This document shows, piece after piece, positions 18,886 through 28,193 of a stretch of 64,000 nucleotides of DNA. Within the stretch, counting starts at the first letter, position 1. Every line of letters starts with the position of its first letter. The position numbers were made by a program, and so were the translations under genes. The stretch spans positions 177,479-241,478 of the forward strand of contig NZ_CP121665.1 of the NCBI RefSeq assembly GCF_029714285.1, read 5' to 3'. The DNA comes from Rhizobium sp. CB3090. GTDB lineage: Bacteria > Pseudomonadota > Alphaproteobacteria > Rhizobiales > Rhizobiaceae. The notes under the pieces are model-generated. The model saw only the letters and a program-made list of their open reading frames with translations. It did no database searches and had not been told where the DNA came from.

Positions 18886-19029
18886 CGCGCACTAGAGGAC
18901 TATCTGCCCCCATTTCCGGGGTTCTTCATCTATTTCCCTGATCGCCGCAATTTGGCGCCCAAGCTGCGCGCGCTCATTGACCATGTTCGCGCATACAGAG
19001 TGACCCCGCTCCAGTCACCCAGCCGCTAA
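18886..19029 (+). pseudogene. LysR-family C-terminal fragment
   Basis: The segment LEDYLPPFPGFFIYFPDRRN followed by LAPKLRALIDHVR is the last strand-helix of a LysR effector domain. No helix-turn-helix or effector core is found upstream, so only the tail remains, beginning about 100 bp after the direct repeats. Confidence 0.65.
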
Positions 19030-19209
19030 ATCCGGATCGTTCTTCCTCAGACGCCTAGAACGCGCTGGTAAGACGCTCGTCCAGCGAGGTGAGACCATCT
19101 GGATCCGCCGCTTTAGGGACCAAGTGCTGCCGATGATAGGCAAGGACTTGTTGATCATTGACGAACTGAGGTGCCACTGAATCACAGAACGTGAGGATGA
19201 ACCGGAGAA

Positions 19210-19494
19210 AAGTAGGTTCGCCTGATCGGCGGCACCAAACGCGAGACACCGGAAGAGATCCACGAGTGGATCAGCAAGCAGGTTCGCCTGGAACTCGCTG
19301 ATCTTTCCGGTCACCACGGATCTCGCGCCGAACTCGATATCGCCACGCGCTTCATCGTCGGCGCTTCTTGAGGTGATGCACTGGTGGCTTCATTGCGAGA
19401 TCGACATCACCCCACGGAAATCGACAGGATGTTCCAGCAAATGGTTTTCGATGGAGTGAAGCGCGGACTTGGCGGCCCTGACGCCGATAGTTAG
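19210..19494 (+). pseudogene. TetR-family C-terminal fragment
   Basis: Across three frames the sequence reads RETPEEIHEWISKQVRLELA, then LLEVMHWWLHCEIDITP, then EIDRMFQQMVFDGVKRGL and a stop at 19492-19494. This is the C-terminal helical domain of TetR-like regulators (the WWL...TPEEID..F motif). Two frameshifts at about 19365 and 19420 and no N-terminal DNA-binding domain mean it is inactive. Confidence 0.6.
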
Positions 19495-19922
19495 CATGAT
19501 CGTGGTACGCTTATGGTCGCGCCAAGGCATCGAAACTGCAGCGCCTTGTTCTAGTAGGGGCGCGCATGTCGTCATCACCGGCGGCCGCGTCTTTACGCGC
19601 CCGGCTCAGTTCTCCCATTGCGCCTCGGCGAGAACACTTGCCACCAGTTGATCCTGTCCCGCCGGCTCGGCAGGGACGATCAAGGTGATCATCTCCCGTT
19701 ATCCGCTGGATTTGCTTATGAACGTGACCAACCGCGTTCTTCGCGAACCATCACAGCATCAGTCTGATTAAAAAAGTCTCGTTCGAACCGCACGCTGTCA
19801 ACATCGCAGGCGGCGACGGTGCGGCCTTCAACAGCAGTGCCAGGGAAAGATGGCCGAGGCACCATCGACCGCAAACCGGAACGGTTTCAGCGGCAAACCG
19901 AGGATATCGCGAAGGTCCTAAT
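19495..19922. other. Degenerate non-coding stretch
   Basis: About 430 bp upstream of the ABC transporter's 3' end. Short frames show no domain, and no repeat or RNA structure was recognised. It continues the graveyard that begins at xthA. Confidence 0.4.
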
Positions 19923-20615
19923 TTAAGTTCGCACCCTCAAGGCCCGCTCGGTCCTGTCAGCGATCTGGGTTACGGCATAGGCGATCACCATGTAGATCAC
20001 CACGGCGACGAGGAACGCTTCGAGGTAGTAGAAGTTCAGCGCCGCGGTCAATTGCGACTGTGCGAAGATGTCGACCACCTCGATGGCGAAGCCAAGCGAC
20101 AGCGCCTTCATGATCACCATGAACGAGTTGGCGAGATCCGGGATGGCCGCGACGATCACCTGCGGCAGCATGACCCGGCGGAAGAGCTGGCTCTTCTTGT
20201 AGCCGAGCGAATAGGCGGCGTCCGCCTGTCCCGTGTCGAACGAGTTCAGCGCGCCCTTGACCACTTCGGCCTGGAAAGCCGCGACGCAGGCAGTCAATGC
20301 AACGATGAGCGTCACCCAGTTCGGCGTCGAATGACCGTTGTAGTCGACGCCGACCATCGACGTCAGAAACTGCAGCGTCGACGGAAGTCCATAATAGGCA
20401 AGGAAGATCACCACTACCATCGGGACGCCCTTGAACGCCACCTTGTAGGCGACAACGAGCTGGCGAAGGACGGGTGTCCGTCGGTACTCGACCATGGCGA
20501 ACAGGCTGCCGATGATCGTCGAGAAGACGAAGATGGCGAGGGCCATGGCAAGCGTCAGCGGCACTGCGGAGAGGATGTCCCAGAGGTCGGGAAGAAGAAC
20601 TTCGATATCGAACAT
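19923..20615 (-). CDS. Polar amino-acid-type ABC transporter permease
   Basis: 230 residues with about five membrane helices. The HisM/HisQ-type N-terminus (LWDILSAVPLTLAMALAIFV) and the EAA-like cytoplasmic loop (GQADAAYSLGYKKSQLFRRV) that docks on the ATPase are clear. It forms the inner-membrane channel with the neighbouring permease. It is the last gene of the leftward lysR-monooxygenase-ATPase-binding protein-permease-permease operon; only 19 bp separate it from the upstream permease. Confidence 0.88.
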   Translation of the reverse strand: MFDIEVLLPDLWDILSAVPLTLAMALAIFVFSTIIGSLFAMVEYRRTPVLRQLVVAYKVAFKGVPMVVVIFLAYYGLPSTLQFLTSMVGVDYNGHSTPNWVTLIVALTACVAAFQAEVVKGALNSFDTGQADAAYSLGYKKSQLFRRVMLPQVIVAAIPDLANSFMVIMKALSLGFAIEVVDIFAQSQLTAALNFYYLEAFLVAVVIYMVIAYAVTQIADRTERALRVRT

Positions 20616-20634
20616 GGTGGGCTCCTTCCTTGGA

Positions 20635-21342
20635 TCAGACGCTTGCCATCAATGGCGCCCTCACGGGCGCAGCACTCGGGGCGAACTTGCCGGAACGAAG
20701 CTCGAAGAAGCGGACGATCAGCCAAGCGGCAAGGCAGAGGACCGAATAGAGCACCGCCAATACGAGGTAGGTTTCGAACTGATACTGGTTGTAGTCCCTT
20801 TCCATGACGAGGTGCGCGGTCGCCATGACGTCGGCGGCGCCGATGTACATCACGAGCGCGACGTTGTGGATCAGGTAGATAATCGAATTGCCATAGCCCG
20901 GAAGCGCGATGTGGACGGCCTGCGGAGCGACCACGCGTAAAAGCTTCTGACGGAATGTGTAGCCGAGACTATCGGCAGCATCGTGCTGGCCTCGTTCGAC
21001 GGCGAGATAGGCCGGACGCATGACCTCCGACAGATAGCCGCCGTGATAGAGGCTGAGGCCAAGCATGGCGGCGATCGTCGGCGAGACGAAGTCGTCGATA
21101 CCAAATACGCCGACAAGCACCGGAAGGCCATAAAATGCGACGAACAACTGCAGGACGACGGGGACGCTGCGGGCGTAGGAGACGTAGAGGTCAGCCAGGT
21201 GGCTGATCACCGGAATCCTGCGCACACGGAAGGTCGTTGCAATCAACGCCAGCACGAAGCCGGCGGCCATGGCCACGAAGGTGATCGCAAGCGTCAGCGG
21301 CAGGGCCGACAAAAGCTCGGGTATCATGACGGAAAGGTCCAC
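20635..21342 (-). CDS. Polar amino-acid-type ABC transporter permease
   Basis: 235 residues, paralogous in layout to the downstream permease: LLSALPLTLAITFVAMAAGF at the N-terminus and the EAA loop in RGQHDAADSLGYTFRQKLLR. About five membrane helices. Together the two permeases should make a heterodimeric channel fed by the periplasmic protein encoded at 21399. A 56-bp gap separates the two genes. Confidence 0.88.
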   Translation of the reverse strand: MDLSVMIPELLSALPLTLAITFVAMAAGFVLALIATTFRVRRIPVISHLADLYVSYARSVPVVLQLFVAFYGLPVLVGVFGIDDFVSPTIAAMLGLSLYHGGYLSEVMRPAYLAVERGQHDAADSLGYTFRQKLLRVVAPQAVHIALPGYGNSIIYLIHNVALVMYIGAADVMATAHLVMERDYNQYQFETYLVLAVLYSVLCLAAWLIVRFFELRSGKFAPSAAPVRAPLMASV

Positions 21343-21398
21343 GATGGAACACTCCTTGTTTCAGACTATGGCCACGTCGCCGGCTTCGAAGCCGGGCG

Positions 21399-22217
21399 TT
21401 ACTTCATGTACGTGGTGATGTCCTCGCCGAACCACTTCTGCGAGAGCTTGGCGAGCGTGCCGTCGGCCTTGAGTTCCTTCAGCGCTTTGTCGAAGCCGTC
21501 GGCGAGCGCCTTGTTCTCTTCCGAACGGTGGATCAGCACGAAGGTGTTGTTGATCGCGACTGGTTCGCTCGCCTGCACGTTCAGCTTCTGCTCGTCGATA
21601 ACCGTCTGCTCGCCGAGATTCGACGGCAGGACGAGCGCATCGTACTTGCCGTTCTCGACTTCCTTCAGACGGTCCGGATAAGGGATGCCTGCGCTCGAAG
21701 CGGTGATCTCGATCTTGTAGTCGGGGTTCTTTTCCTGCCAAGCCGTCGCGAACTTGTAGATCCCGCCGCCGGCCGTCACGGGTACGATCTTCTTGCCGAC
21801 CAGATCCTTCATTTCCTTGATGCCGCTGTCCTTGCGGCTGTAGATCTTGATCAGGCTGGCGCCGATCGGAGCTTCCGGAATGAGAAACTGCTTCTCACGA
21901 GCCGGGGCGCGGTAGTAGCCGCCCGTCGCCACGTCGTACTTGCCCGTCGCAAGGCCAGTCTCCTGCGCGATGTCGGCGGCGCCCTCCATCACGAACTTGT
22001 ACTGGGGAAGCTTGGCGTTGACGGCCTTCAGCACGTCCGGCTCGTAGCCCTGCGGCTCCACACCGATCGCGCCCCAAGACAGCGGCTTGGATTCAGCCGC
22101 GGTGGCGATCTTGATCGTGCGGACGTCCTCTGCGAACGAGGCGGTTGCGAATGCGATCGCGACGCCTGCTACGGCGAGACCGAGACCACGGCGAGAGATT
22201 GAACTCATAGAAGTCAT
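21399..22217 (-). CDS. ABC transporter periplasmic substrate-binding protein
   Basis: 272 residues with a Sec signal (about residues 1-30, GLAVAGVAIAFATASFAED). The SBP family 3 pattern is present: IKIATAAESKPLSWG, a GYEPDVLKAVNAKL segment and LADGFDKALKELKADGTLAK near the end. Family-3 proteins bind amino acids, opines or related small polar compounds. The co-encoded monooxygenase hints at a modified or sulphur- or amine-bearing compound, but the ligand cannot be told from sequence alone. Confidence 0.88.
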   Translation of the reverse strand: MTSMSSISRRGLGLAVAGVAIAFATASFAEDVRTIKIATAAESKPLSWGAIGVEPQGYEPDVLKAVNAKLPQYKFVMEGAADIAQETGLATGKYDVATGGYYRAPAREKQFLIPEAPIGASLIKIYSRKDSGIKEMKDLVGKKIVPVTAGGGIYKFATAWQEKNPDYKIEITASSAGIPYPDRLKEVENGKYDALVLPSNLGEQTVIDEQKLNVQASEPVAINNTFVLIHRSEENKALADGFDKALKELKADGTLAKLSQKWFGEDITTYMK

Positions 22218-22232
22218 GTCAGGCGTCCTTTC

Positions 22233-22973
22233 TTACTGAATCGCGCGTTCGGAATTGAGGAACTGAGCGAGGCGCGGGTTGGAAGGGCTATCGAAGATTT
22301 CGGACGGACTGCCGTCGGCTGCGACGACACCCCGGTCCATGAAGACGATGCGGTTCGAGATATTCTTCGCGAACTGCATCTCGTGCGTGACGAGAAGAGA
22401 AGTGATGCCCGAGGACGTTACATCCTTGATCACCTTCAGCACCTCGTTCACGAGCTCGGGATCAAGCGAGGATGTGGGCTCGTCGAAGAGCATCACGTCC
22501 GGCTTGACCGCGAGTGCTCGGGCAATGCCCGTTCTCTGGAGCTGACCGCCGGAAAGCTGGGACGGATAGTGGTCGAGCTTGTCGGAAAGCCCTACCCGCT
22601 CGAGTTCCTGCAGCGCGATGCTGCGAGCCTCTTCCTTCGACTTGCCCTGCACAACGACTTGCGGATCCATCACGTTCTGGATGACCGTCATGTTCTTGAA
22701 GACGTTGAACTGCTGGAACACCATCGCCGTGCGCAGGCGGATCGCCTGTACGGCCGCCTTGTCCGGGCGTGCGAAGTCCATCCTGATGTCATCGAAAGCG
22801 ATGGTTCCGGACGCTGGCTTCGCCAGGTGATTGATGCACTTCAAGAGCGTCGTCTTGCCGGTCCCGCTCGGACCGATGATCGAAACCACATCGCCTCGTT
22901 TCACCGAGAGATCGACGCCGTTCAGGATCTGGGTGCTGCCGTAGGACAGCTTCAGGTTCTTGATCTCAAGCAT
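22233..22973 (-). CDS. ABC transporter ATP-binding protein
   Basis: 246 residues with all ATPase motifs: Walker A GPSGTGKTT near residue 35, the Q-loop FQQFNVFKNMT, signature LSGGQLQRTGIARAL, Walker B VMLFDEPTSSLDPE and the H-loop VTHEM. The sequence type is that of amino-acid importers (GlnQ/HisP). It energises the two permeases downstream. Its start is 9 bp from the end of the monooxygenase gene, so the genes are surely co-transcribed. Confidence 0.93.
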   Translation of the reverse strand: MLEIKNLKLSYGSTQILNGVDLSVKRGDVVSIIGPSGTGKTTLLKCINHLAKPASGTIAFDDIRMDFARPDKAAVQAIRLRTAMVFQQFNVFKNMTVIQNVMDPQVVVQGKSKEEARSIALQELERVGLSDKLDHYPSQLSGGQLQRTGIARALAVKPDVMLFDEPTSSLDPELVNEVLKVIKDVTSSGITSLLVTHEMQFAKNISNRIVFMDRGVVAADGSPSEIFDSPSNPRLAQFLNSERAIQ

Positions 22974-22981
22974 TTCGGGTC

Positions 22982-24457
22982 TCAGGTCCTTTCGGAGGAT
23001 AGTTCGGGAAGCGCTTCGGTATCGTCATCGGCCCACTCGTCGCCGAGCAGTTCCGGCGTGTCGAACGCCTGGAGGTTTGCAAAGTGCTTTTCGCGGTCTT
23101 CGACGAAGAGTGATCTGACGATCCCGCGTGCCAGGCGGTCCGCGCCCTCGCTGATTGCCGGGATGTCGCCCGTCAGCTTGCCGTGACTCAGCGTCGCCGG
23201 AAAATTGAAGCAATGGATCTTCGCCAAGGTCGGGCACGAACCCGGTTCCCTCTCAAGGAACTCGAACGTGTCTCCGAGATCGGGCGACCCTTCGAGCTCT
23301 CCATTTTCCATTCCTGATGGCGTCGGGAAGCGGTCCCGCCAGAGACGGATGTGTGGTTCGAAGGCGGCCAGTTCCGGCCGATTGGCCAAGTCGATCTTGA
23401 AGCCAGTACCGAAGATGAGGAAGTCGACCGGATAGCTGCCGCGCGGCGTAGTCACGACGACGTGGTCGCCGTCCTGCCGCAGGGCGGTGATCGGGCTTTC
23501 GAGATGAAGGTGAGCCTGCTCGAACGAACTGACCCGCAGGACGCTCGGCCGCGGCGGAGGCGTCTGCTGGCCCATGGCATAGTTCAGGAAGCGCCACTTC
23601 CATTCGTCTGGCAGCCCGGCAAATCCATGTACCACGCCCTGGCTGCCGATGCCGGTGAACTTGTTGATCCGCGGCAGCTCCTTGCGCCGTACGAACATGT
23701 CGAGACGATCGGCCCCGGCTTCGAGAGCGGTCGCGGCATTGTCCATGGCCGATGCACCAGCTCCGATCACCCCCACCCGCTTGCCGCGGAGCGCCGGGAA
23801 ATCGACTTCGTCGGCGGTATGCGCCCAGAACTTACGGTCGACTTGGTCCGCGATATCAGGAACGAACGGACCGCCGAGGCCATCGCGCCCAGTCGCCAGC
23901 ACCACATGGCGCGCAATAATCGTGTCCTTCGCACCATCCTGACTGCACACGACATCAAGCATGCCGTCCTCGCGGGCGAGGATCGCGTGAACCGAAACGC
24001 CGTTCCTTACGGGCAGCTCCAGCACCTTCCGATACCAGATGAGATACTCCATCCAGATTTCACGCGGCGCCCGGTCGAGCGCGACCCACGCCTTCCGGCC
24101 GAAGCGCGCTTCGTAGTAGGCGCGGAACGTGAGAGCGGGCAGTCCCATCGCGGGACCGGTAAGCTGCTTGGGAGAACGAAGCGTCCGCATCCGGGCGAAT
24201 GTGACCCACGGCCCTTCCTGCCCTGCGGGCGCTTTGTCGAGGACAAGATGGTTGGCAACGCCGAGGCGCTTCAGCATTCCGGAGGCAACGAGTCCCGCCA
24301 TGCCGCCGCCGATGATGACAACGTCGACGACATTCTGGCCATCGGCTTCACGAGCAGGAACCCAAGCCTTGGCGGGCAACTCCAACCATGAAAGGTCCTG
24401 GCGCAGACGCTCCTCGAGCGCGACGAGGTTATCAGGAAGCGTGGAAAGGTCGCTCAT
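22982..24457 (-). CDS. FAD/NAD(P)-dependent monooxygenase-like oxidoreductase
   Basis: 491 residues. FAD loop GGGMAGLVASG near residue 50, a second dinucleotide loop VGVIGAGASAMDNA near residue 230, and the ATG-type motif FLIFGTGFKID. Layout matches flavin-containing monooxygenase/Baeyer-Villiger-like proteins, though the FxGxxxHxxxW fingerprint is not evident (FWAHTADEVDFP sits in its place). Likely acts on the imported compound. Its start overlaps the lysR stop by four bases (24454-24457), so regulator and enzyme are translationally coupled. Confidence 0.84.
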   Translation of the reverse strand: MSDLSTLPDNLVALEERLRQDLSWLELPAKAWVPAREADGQNVVDVVIIGGGMAGLVASGMLKRLGVANHLVLDKAPAGQEGPWVTFARMRTLRSPKQLTGPAMGLPALTFRAYYEARFGRKAWVALDRAPREIWMEYLIWYRKVLELPVRNGVSVHAILAREDGMLDVVCSQDGAKDTIIARHVVLATGRDGLGGPFVPDIADQVDRKFWAHTADEVDFPALRGKRVGVIGAGASAMDNAATALEAGADRLDMFVRRKELPRINKFTGIGSQGVVHGFAGLPDEWKWRFLNYAMGQQTPPPRPSVLRVSSFEQAHLHLESPITALRQDGDHVVVTTPRGSYPVDFLIFGTGFKIDLANRPELAAFEPHIRLWRDRFPTPSGMENGELEGSPDLGDTFEFLEREPGSCPTLAKIHCFNFPATLSHGKLTGDIPAISEGADRLARGIVRSLFVEDREKHFANLQAFDTPELLGDEWADDDTEALPELSSERT

Positions 24458-25452
24458 GTGGGCGTTCCTTCAGAAACGATGGCTTGCCCGTAGACGGTGT
24501 CAGCCAGCGCATCCGTTCCGTTTGCCTCCAGCAGGCGGCAGCCGGGCATCGAAAGGGCCTGCATCCGTGCGGCGTCGATCACTGCGGTGACCGTCGGCGT
24601 GAGCGGTAGTGCCGCAGCGGAGATCGCGCCAAACAGGAACGAAACGGTCTGGTCGACTGCGCGCATGACGATGCCGTCCAACGGCACGCCGCAGACGGTG
24701 GCCGGCTCAACGATGGCGACGCCTAGTCCGGCGCGGACGAGCGAAAGCGCCGTCAGCGAAGCGTTCACGTCGATGATGCGCTCCGGCGCGACCCCTGCCC
24801 GCTCGAGCGCTTCATCGATGCGATGACGGAGGCGGTAAGGATTGGCGAGCGTGATGATCCGGCGATCTGCGAGATCCGCCAGGCGCACGACCTCGTCCGC
24901 GGCCAAAGGATCGTCTGCACCGATGGCGATGACGCAGGGCGCTTCCGCGATCCAGTGGATATCGAGGCCGGGATGTTCCAGCGGGAGGCTTGATATTCCG
25001 AGATCCGCCGAGCGGGCGACCACCGCCTGAACCACATTCTCCGCCGCGAGTGCCTGGACGTGGAGATGACGGGGAATGAGATCGCCTTGGACGGCTGCCA
25101 GCGCCTGCGGCAGGATCCCGGCGGCGAGCGACGGCGTCGCGGCCACTGTCAGCGTCGCCGGCTCGTCACGGCCGATCGCCTCCGCCCGTTCACGGATATG
25201 GATGAGGCTGGCAAGATGACGTTCCACCTCGGCATGAAAGCGCAGCCCGCGCGAGGTCGGCTGGATGCGCCCGCTGCTTCTGTGAAGAAGCGCGTAGCCC
25301 AGATCGGCCTCCAGGTCCTGGATCAGTCGGGAAACTGCTGGCTGCGAACGTCCGAGCAGACGAGCCGCGCCGGTTACGCTCCCTGCGGACATTACCGCCG
25401 CGAAGGCTTCAAGCTGTCGGACGTCGATCGAGTTGCTATGCATATAAGACAT
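24454..25452 (-). CDS. LysR-family transcriptional regulator
   Basis: About 332 residues. The N-terminal helix-turn-helix is typical (VRQLEAFAAVMSAGSVTGAARLLGRSQPAVSRLIQDLEADLG). The effector domain includes LTVAATPSLAAGILPQAL and the LADLADRRIITLANPYR segment. A TTG at 25455 opens the frame, but the ATG at 25452 is 9 nt from an AAGGA site and is preferred. Unusually, the regulator is the first gene of the operon it presumably controls and is also divergent from the two AhpD-like genes, so it could regulate both directions from the 158-bp intergenic region. Confidence 0.88.
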   Translation of the reverse strand: MSYMHSNSIDVRQLEAFAAVMSAGSVTGAARLLGRSQPAVSRLIQDLEADLGYALLHRSSGRIQPTSRGLRFHAEVERHLASLIHIRERAEAIGRDEPATLTVAATPSLAAGILPQALAAVQGDLIPRHLHVQALAAENVVQAVVARSADLGISSLPLEHPGLDIHWIAEAPCVIAIGADDPLAADEVVRLADLADRRIITLANPYRLRHRIDEALERAGVAPERIIDVNASLTALSLVRAGLGVAIVEPATVCGVPLDGIVMRAVDQTVSFLFGAISAAALPLTPTVTAVIDAARMQALSMPGCRLLEANGTDALADTVYGQAIVSEGTPT

Positions 25453-25610
25453 CAACCATTGTCCTTCATGTTATTAAAGCATGAGTTTTCCATTAAATCA
25501 CTGGACAATAGATAATTATTTCACATGGAAGTCCACCGGTCATGCTAATTTGACATGGACAATGGTGAGGCCTATCTGGTGCTCTCCGCGAGATGCAAAG
25601 GAGCTTCCCC

Positions 25611-26093
25611 TTGACACTCATCGAAACTCTTGCCGCCGTAAGGCCTGGCTCGGCCCTTGCCGAAGCGATGGAGAAGCGTGCTGAGATCCTGCGCCTGAGT
25701 GAGGCCGCGCACGACGCCGTGCTCCTTCCCCGTGATCCGGGCGGCCTGTCCCACGGTTTGCGAGCCGCTCTTGCCGCGCGCATGGCCCGGCACAACGGCA
25801 ACGAAGCGCTCGCCGATCACTACGACGGACTGGTGAAACGGGCCGCAGAAGATTCAACGGCGTTGCTCGCGCAACCCGGCACGAACGTGGATGACGGCCG
25901 GACCGCCGAGATCGTCCGTCACGCCGACCGACTGACGCTGGCGCCGCGCGATTCGACCCGTGGCCACATCGAAACATTACGAAGCGTCGGCGTTGGCGAC
26001 GCCGACATCGTCCGCCTTTCGGAGTTGGCCGCCTTCGTGAACTACCAGGTGCGCGTCATCGCAGGATTGGCGCTGATCGGAGCAAGACAATGA
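25611..26093 (+). CDS. CMD-domain protein of the Avi_7170 type
   Basis: 160 residues. The sequence MTLIETLAAVRPGSALAEAM, the middle RDPGGLSHGLRAALAARMAR and the end FVNYQVRVIAGLALIG match my memory of the carboxymuconolactone-decarboxylase-like family named after Agrobacterium vitis Avi_7170. The CxxC pair of true AhpD is missing. Start: an AAAGGAG site at 25597-25603 is 7 nt from the TTG at 25611, while the in-frame ATG at 25593 lies before the ribosome site; TTG is chosen. Overlaps the next gene by 4 bp and probably forms a complex or works in sequence with it. Confidence 0.78.
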   Translation: MTLIETLAAVRPGSALAEAMEKRAEILRLSEAAHDAVLLPRDPGGLSHGLRAALAARMARHNGNEALADHYDGLVKRAAEDSTALLAQPGTNVDDGRTAEIVRHADRLTLAPRDSTRGHIETLRSVGVGDADIVRLSELAAFVNYQVRVIAGLALIGARQ

Positions 26094-26665
26094 GCGAAGT
26101 CGTACACAGCTTCACCACCACGGTTCCGCGCTGGCAGCCATATGTTGTTCCGGTCGACCTTGAGACAGCCACCGAGGAACAGCGCGAAGCGATGCAGGTC
26201 ACCCCGTCCAACAAGGGCATCTCGACCTATGTCCTGACACTCGCACACGACCCGGAATCGCTTGCGGTCCGCTCCCCACTGTTCAATCTGATCATGTATG
26301 GGAAGGACGGGCTTTCATTGGGCGAGCGCGAGTTGGGAGCCACGGCCGCGTCTGTCGTCAATCGATGTGTCTACTGCGCCGCCGTCCACGCGTCCCGGTT
26401 CATCAACTATACCAAGCGGACCGAGGTGATCGACGCGATCTTCGCCGATGAACTCGACGCGGAACTCGACGAGCACCTGCAGGCGATCTTCGACTTCTCT
26501 GCACATCTGTCGACGACGCCCCCGAGAGCTACGCAGGCGGACGCCCAGGATCTGGCCAACGTTGGCCTTTCCGAGCTTGAATCCCTGGACCTTGTCCTAT
26601 CGTCTGCGATCTTTGGCTGGGCGAACCGCCTGATGCATACACTTGGCGAACCCGTCAAGGATTGA
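26090..26665 (+). CDS. Alkylhydroperoxidase-domain protein of the Avi_7169 type
   Basis: 191 residues with the AhpD catalytic motif visible as ELGATAASVVNRCVYCAAVH (E-x-C-x2-C-x3-H arrangement) and a preceding hydrophobic helix. It is the active-cysteine partner to the adjacent CMD protein. The two are usually found together next to transporter and monooxygenase genes. Start ATG overlaps the previous stop (ATGA). A role in peroxide removal during monooxygenase turnover is an inference. Confidence 0.82.
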   Translation: MSEVVHSFTTTVPRWQPYVVPVDLETATEEQREAMQVTPSNKGISTYVLTLAHDPESLAVRSPLFNLIMYGKDGLSLGERELGATAASVVNRCVYCAAVHASRFINYTKRTEVIDAIFADELDAELDEHLQAIFDFSAHLSTTPPRATQADAQDLANVGLSELESLDLVLSSAIFGWANRLMHTLGEPVKD

Positions 26666-26747
26666 GCGCTGGCGGATCCACCCGGTTGCGTGCCGCTAAT
26701 CGCGGAATAGCCCCGGGCGTTCCAACTTGACGCATCCCGTCCAGGGG

Positions 26748-26766
26748 GATAGGTAGGTGACCTATC
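26748..26766 (+). promoter_or_regulatory. Inverted-repeat operator candidate upstream of the CDF gene
   Basis: GATAGGT-AGGTG-ACCTATC, a perfect 7-5-7 inverted repeat preceded by a G-run (CCAGGGGGAT), 16 bp before the CDF start codon. A TTGACG element at 26727 would be a reasonable -35 with the repeat falling at or after the -10 region. G-tracts flanked by inverted repeats are typical operators for RcnR/CsoR-class repressors, one of which is encoded downstream. Confidence 0.55.
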
Positions 26767-26782
26767 GCACTCGAGGTCTGCA

Positions 26783-28123
26783 ATGTTCGCCAACGTCAAG
26801 CAATGGTTCGGCTTCGGCCACGCCGATCACGCGCACGGCCATAGCCATGGCTCGCATAGTCATTCGCATGGAGACGAGGGCAGCCATGGCCATACGCACG
26901 GCGTCATCGATCCGAGCATTGCATCTTCCGAGCGGGGTATCTGGGCGATCAAATGGTCCTTCGTCATCCTGGCGATCACAGCGTTGCTGCAGCTCGTCGT
27001 CGTCTTCACTTCGGGAAGCGTCGCTCTGTTGGCCGACACCATCCACAACATCGGCGACGCCGCCACCGCCATCCCGCTCTGGATCGCCTTCACGCTCGTC
27101 CGCCGGAAGCCGACCAGGACCTTCAACTATGGCCTCGGCAGGGTCGAGGACCTTGCCGGGATGGTGATCGTCCTGATCATCCTGTTCAGTGCGATCGTTG
27201 CCGGATACGAGGCGATCGACCGCCTTATGAACCCGCAGCCCATCACGCAGCTTCTGGCGGTGGCCGCCGCCGGGGTGATCGGCTTCATCGGCAACGAAGC
27301 GGTGGCGGTGTTCCGCATCCGCGTGGGCAGACAGATGAACAGCGCCGCCCTGATCGCCGACGGCTACCACGCCCGCACCGACGGCCTCACGAGCCTGGCG
27401 GTGGTGCTCGGCGCGGTCGGGGTCTGGATGGGCTTCCCGCTCGCCGATCCGATCATCGGTCTGCTGATTACCATCGCGATCTTCGGCATCGTCTGGCAGT
27501 CGGCGCGGTCCGTCATCACCCGCGGCCTCGACGGCGTGGAGCCGGGAACGGCGGAGGAAGTCCGTCACGCGGCAGAGCACGTCAAGGGAATCGACCAGGT
27601 CGTGGACGTGAAGGCACGGTGGCTGGGCCACAAGCTGCATGCCGACGTCACCATCGCCGTCGACCCATCCAAGACAGTCGCCGAGGCGAATGCGTTGGTC
27701 ACCGCTCTCCGGAACGAGATGACCGCCCACCTGCCGGCGCTCGCCACGGCGACCATCCAGCTCGATTCCGCCGGCGTTCCCGCGGCGGCCGATCACGGAC
27801 ATCACCATGCCCCGGCTCCGTTCGCGGTAAGTTCCCGTTTGGCGACCGGACTGCTGGAGATTATCGATACGCCCGAGGGCGAGCGCATGCGGCTTTCTAT
27901 CTCGAAGCACGCGCATGGACTGGAGGCGGTCGTCGAAATCGCCCGCGAAAGCGGCGTGGAACGGTTGCCGCTCCTTCCCTCCTCCGTGGATCATCATGCG
28001 TTGATCAGCACGGTCGCGCCCGCCGAACCGCACGAGTTCGACGCCGTGCTGAAGCTGATGGCGGGCATCGAGGTCGACGACCTTCCGTTCCGAATGGAAG
28101 AACCGGAAGGGCACCATCACTGA
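26783..28123 (+). CDS. Cation diffusion facilitator (CDF) metal efflux transporter
   Basis: 446 residues. A histidine-rich N-terminus (HGHSHGSHSHSHGDEGSHGH) precedes six predicted membrane helices. The metal-site motifs are VALLADTIHNIGDA in helix 2 and ADGYHARTDGLTSL in helix 5, both with His-Asp ligands. The cytoplasmic dimerisation domain follows, with an extra His cluster (DHGHHHAP) and a His-rich C-terminus (EGHHH). The layout fits Co/Ni/Zn exporters of the DmeF/CzcD kind; metal specificity is not certain. Downstream is a CsoR/RcnR-like repressor, probably its regulator. Confidence 0.9.
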   Translation: MFANVKQWFGFGHADHAHGHSHGSHSHSHGDEGSHGHTHGVIDPSIASSERGIWAIKWSFVILAITALLQLVVVFTSGSVALLADTIHNIGDAATAIPLWIAFTLVRRKPTRTFNYGLGRVEDLAGMVIVLIILFSAIVAGYEAIDRLMNPQPITQLLAVAAAGVIGFIGNEAVAVFRIRVGRQMNSAALIADGYHARTDGLTSLAVVLGAVGVWMGFPLADPIIGLLITIAIFGIVWQSARSVITRGLDGVEPGTAEEVRHAAEHVKGIDQVVDVKARWLGHKLHADVTIAVDPSKTVAEANALVTALRNEMTAHLPALATATIQLDSAGVPAAADHGHHHAPAPFAVSSRLATGLLEIIDTPEGERMRLSISKHAHGLEAVVEIARESGVERLPLLPSSVDHHALISTVAPAEPHEFDAVLKLMAGIEVDDLPFRMEEPEGHHH

Positions 28124-28193
28124 CCTTCCCCCAGCGGTTCTTGCGGCGTAACGTCCGTCGGCCAGAGCCGCGATAGAGTCTTCTGGACTGGAA

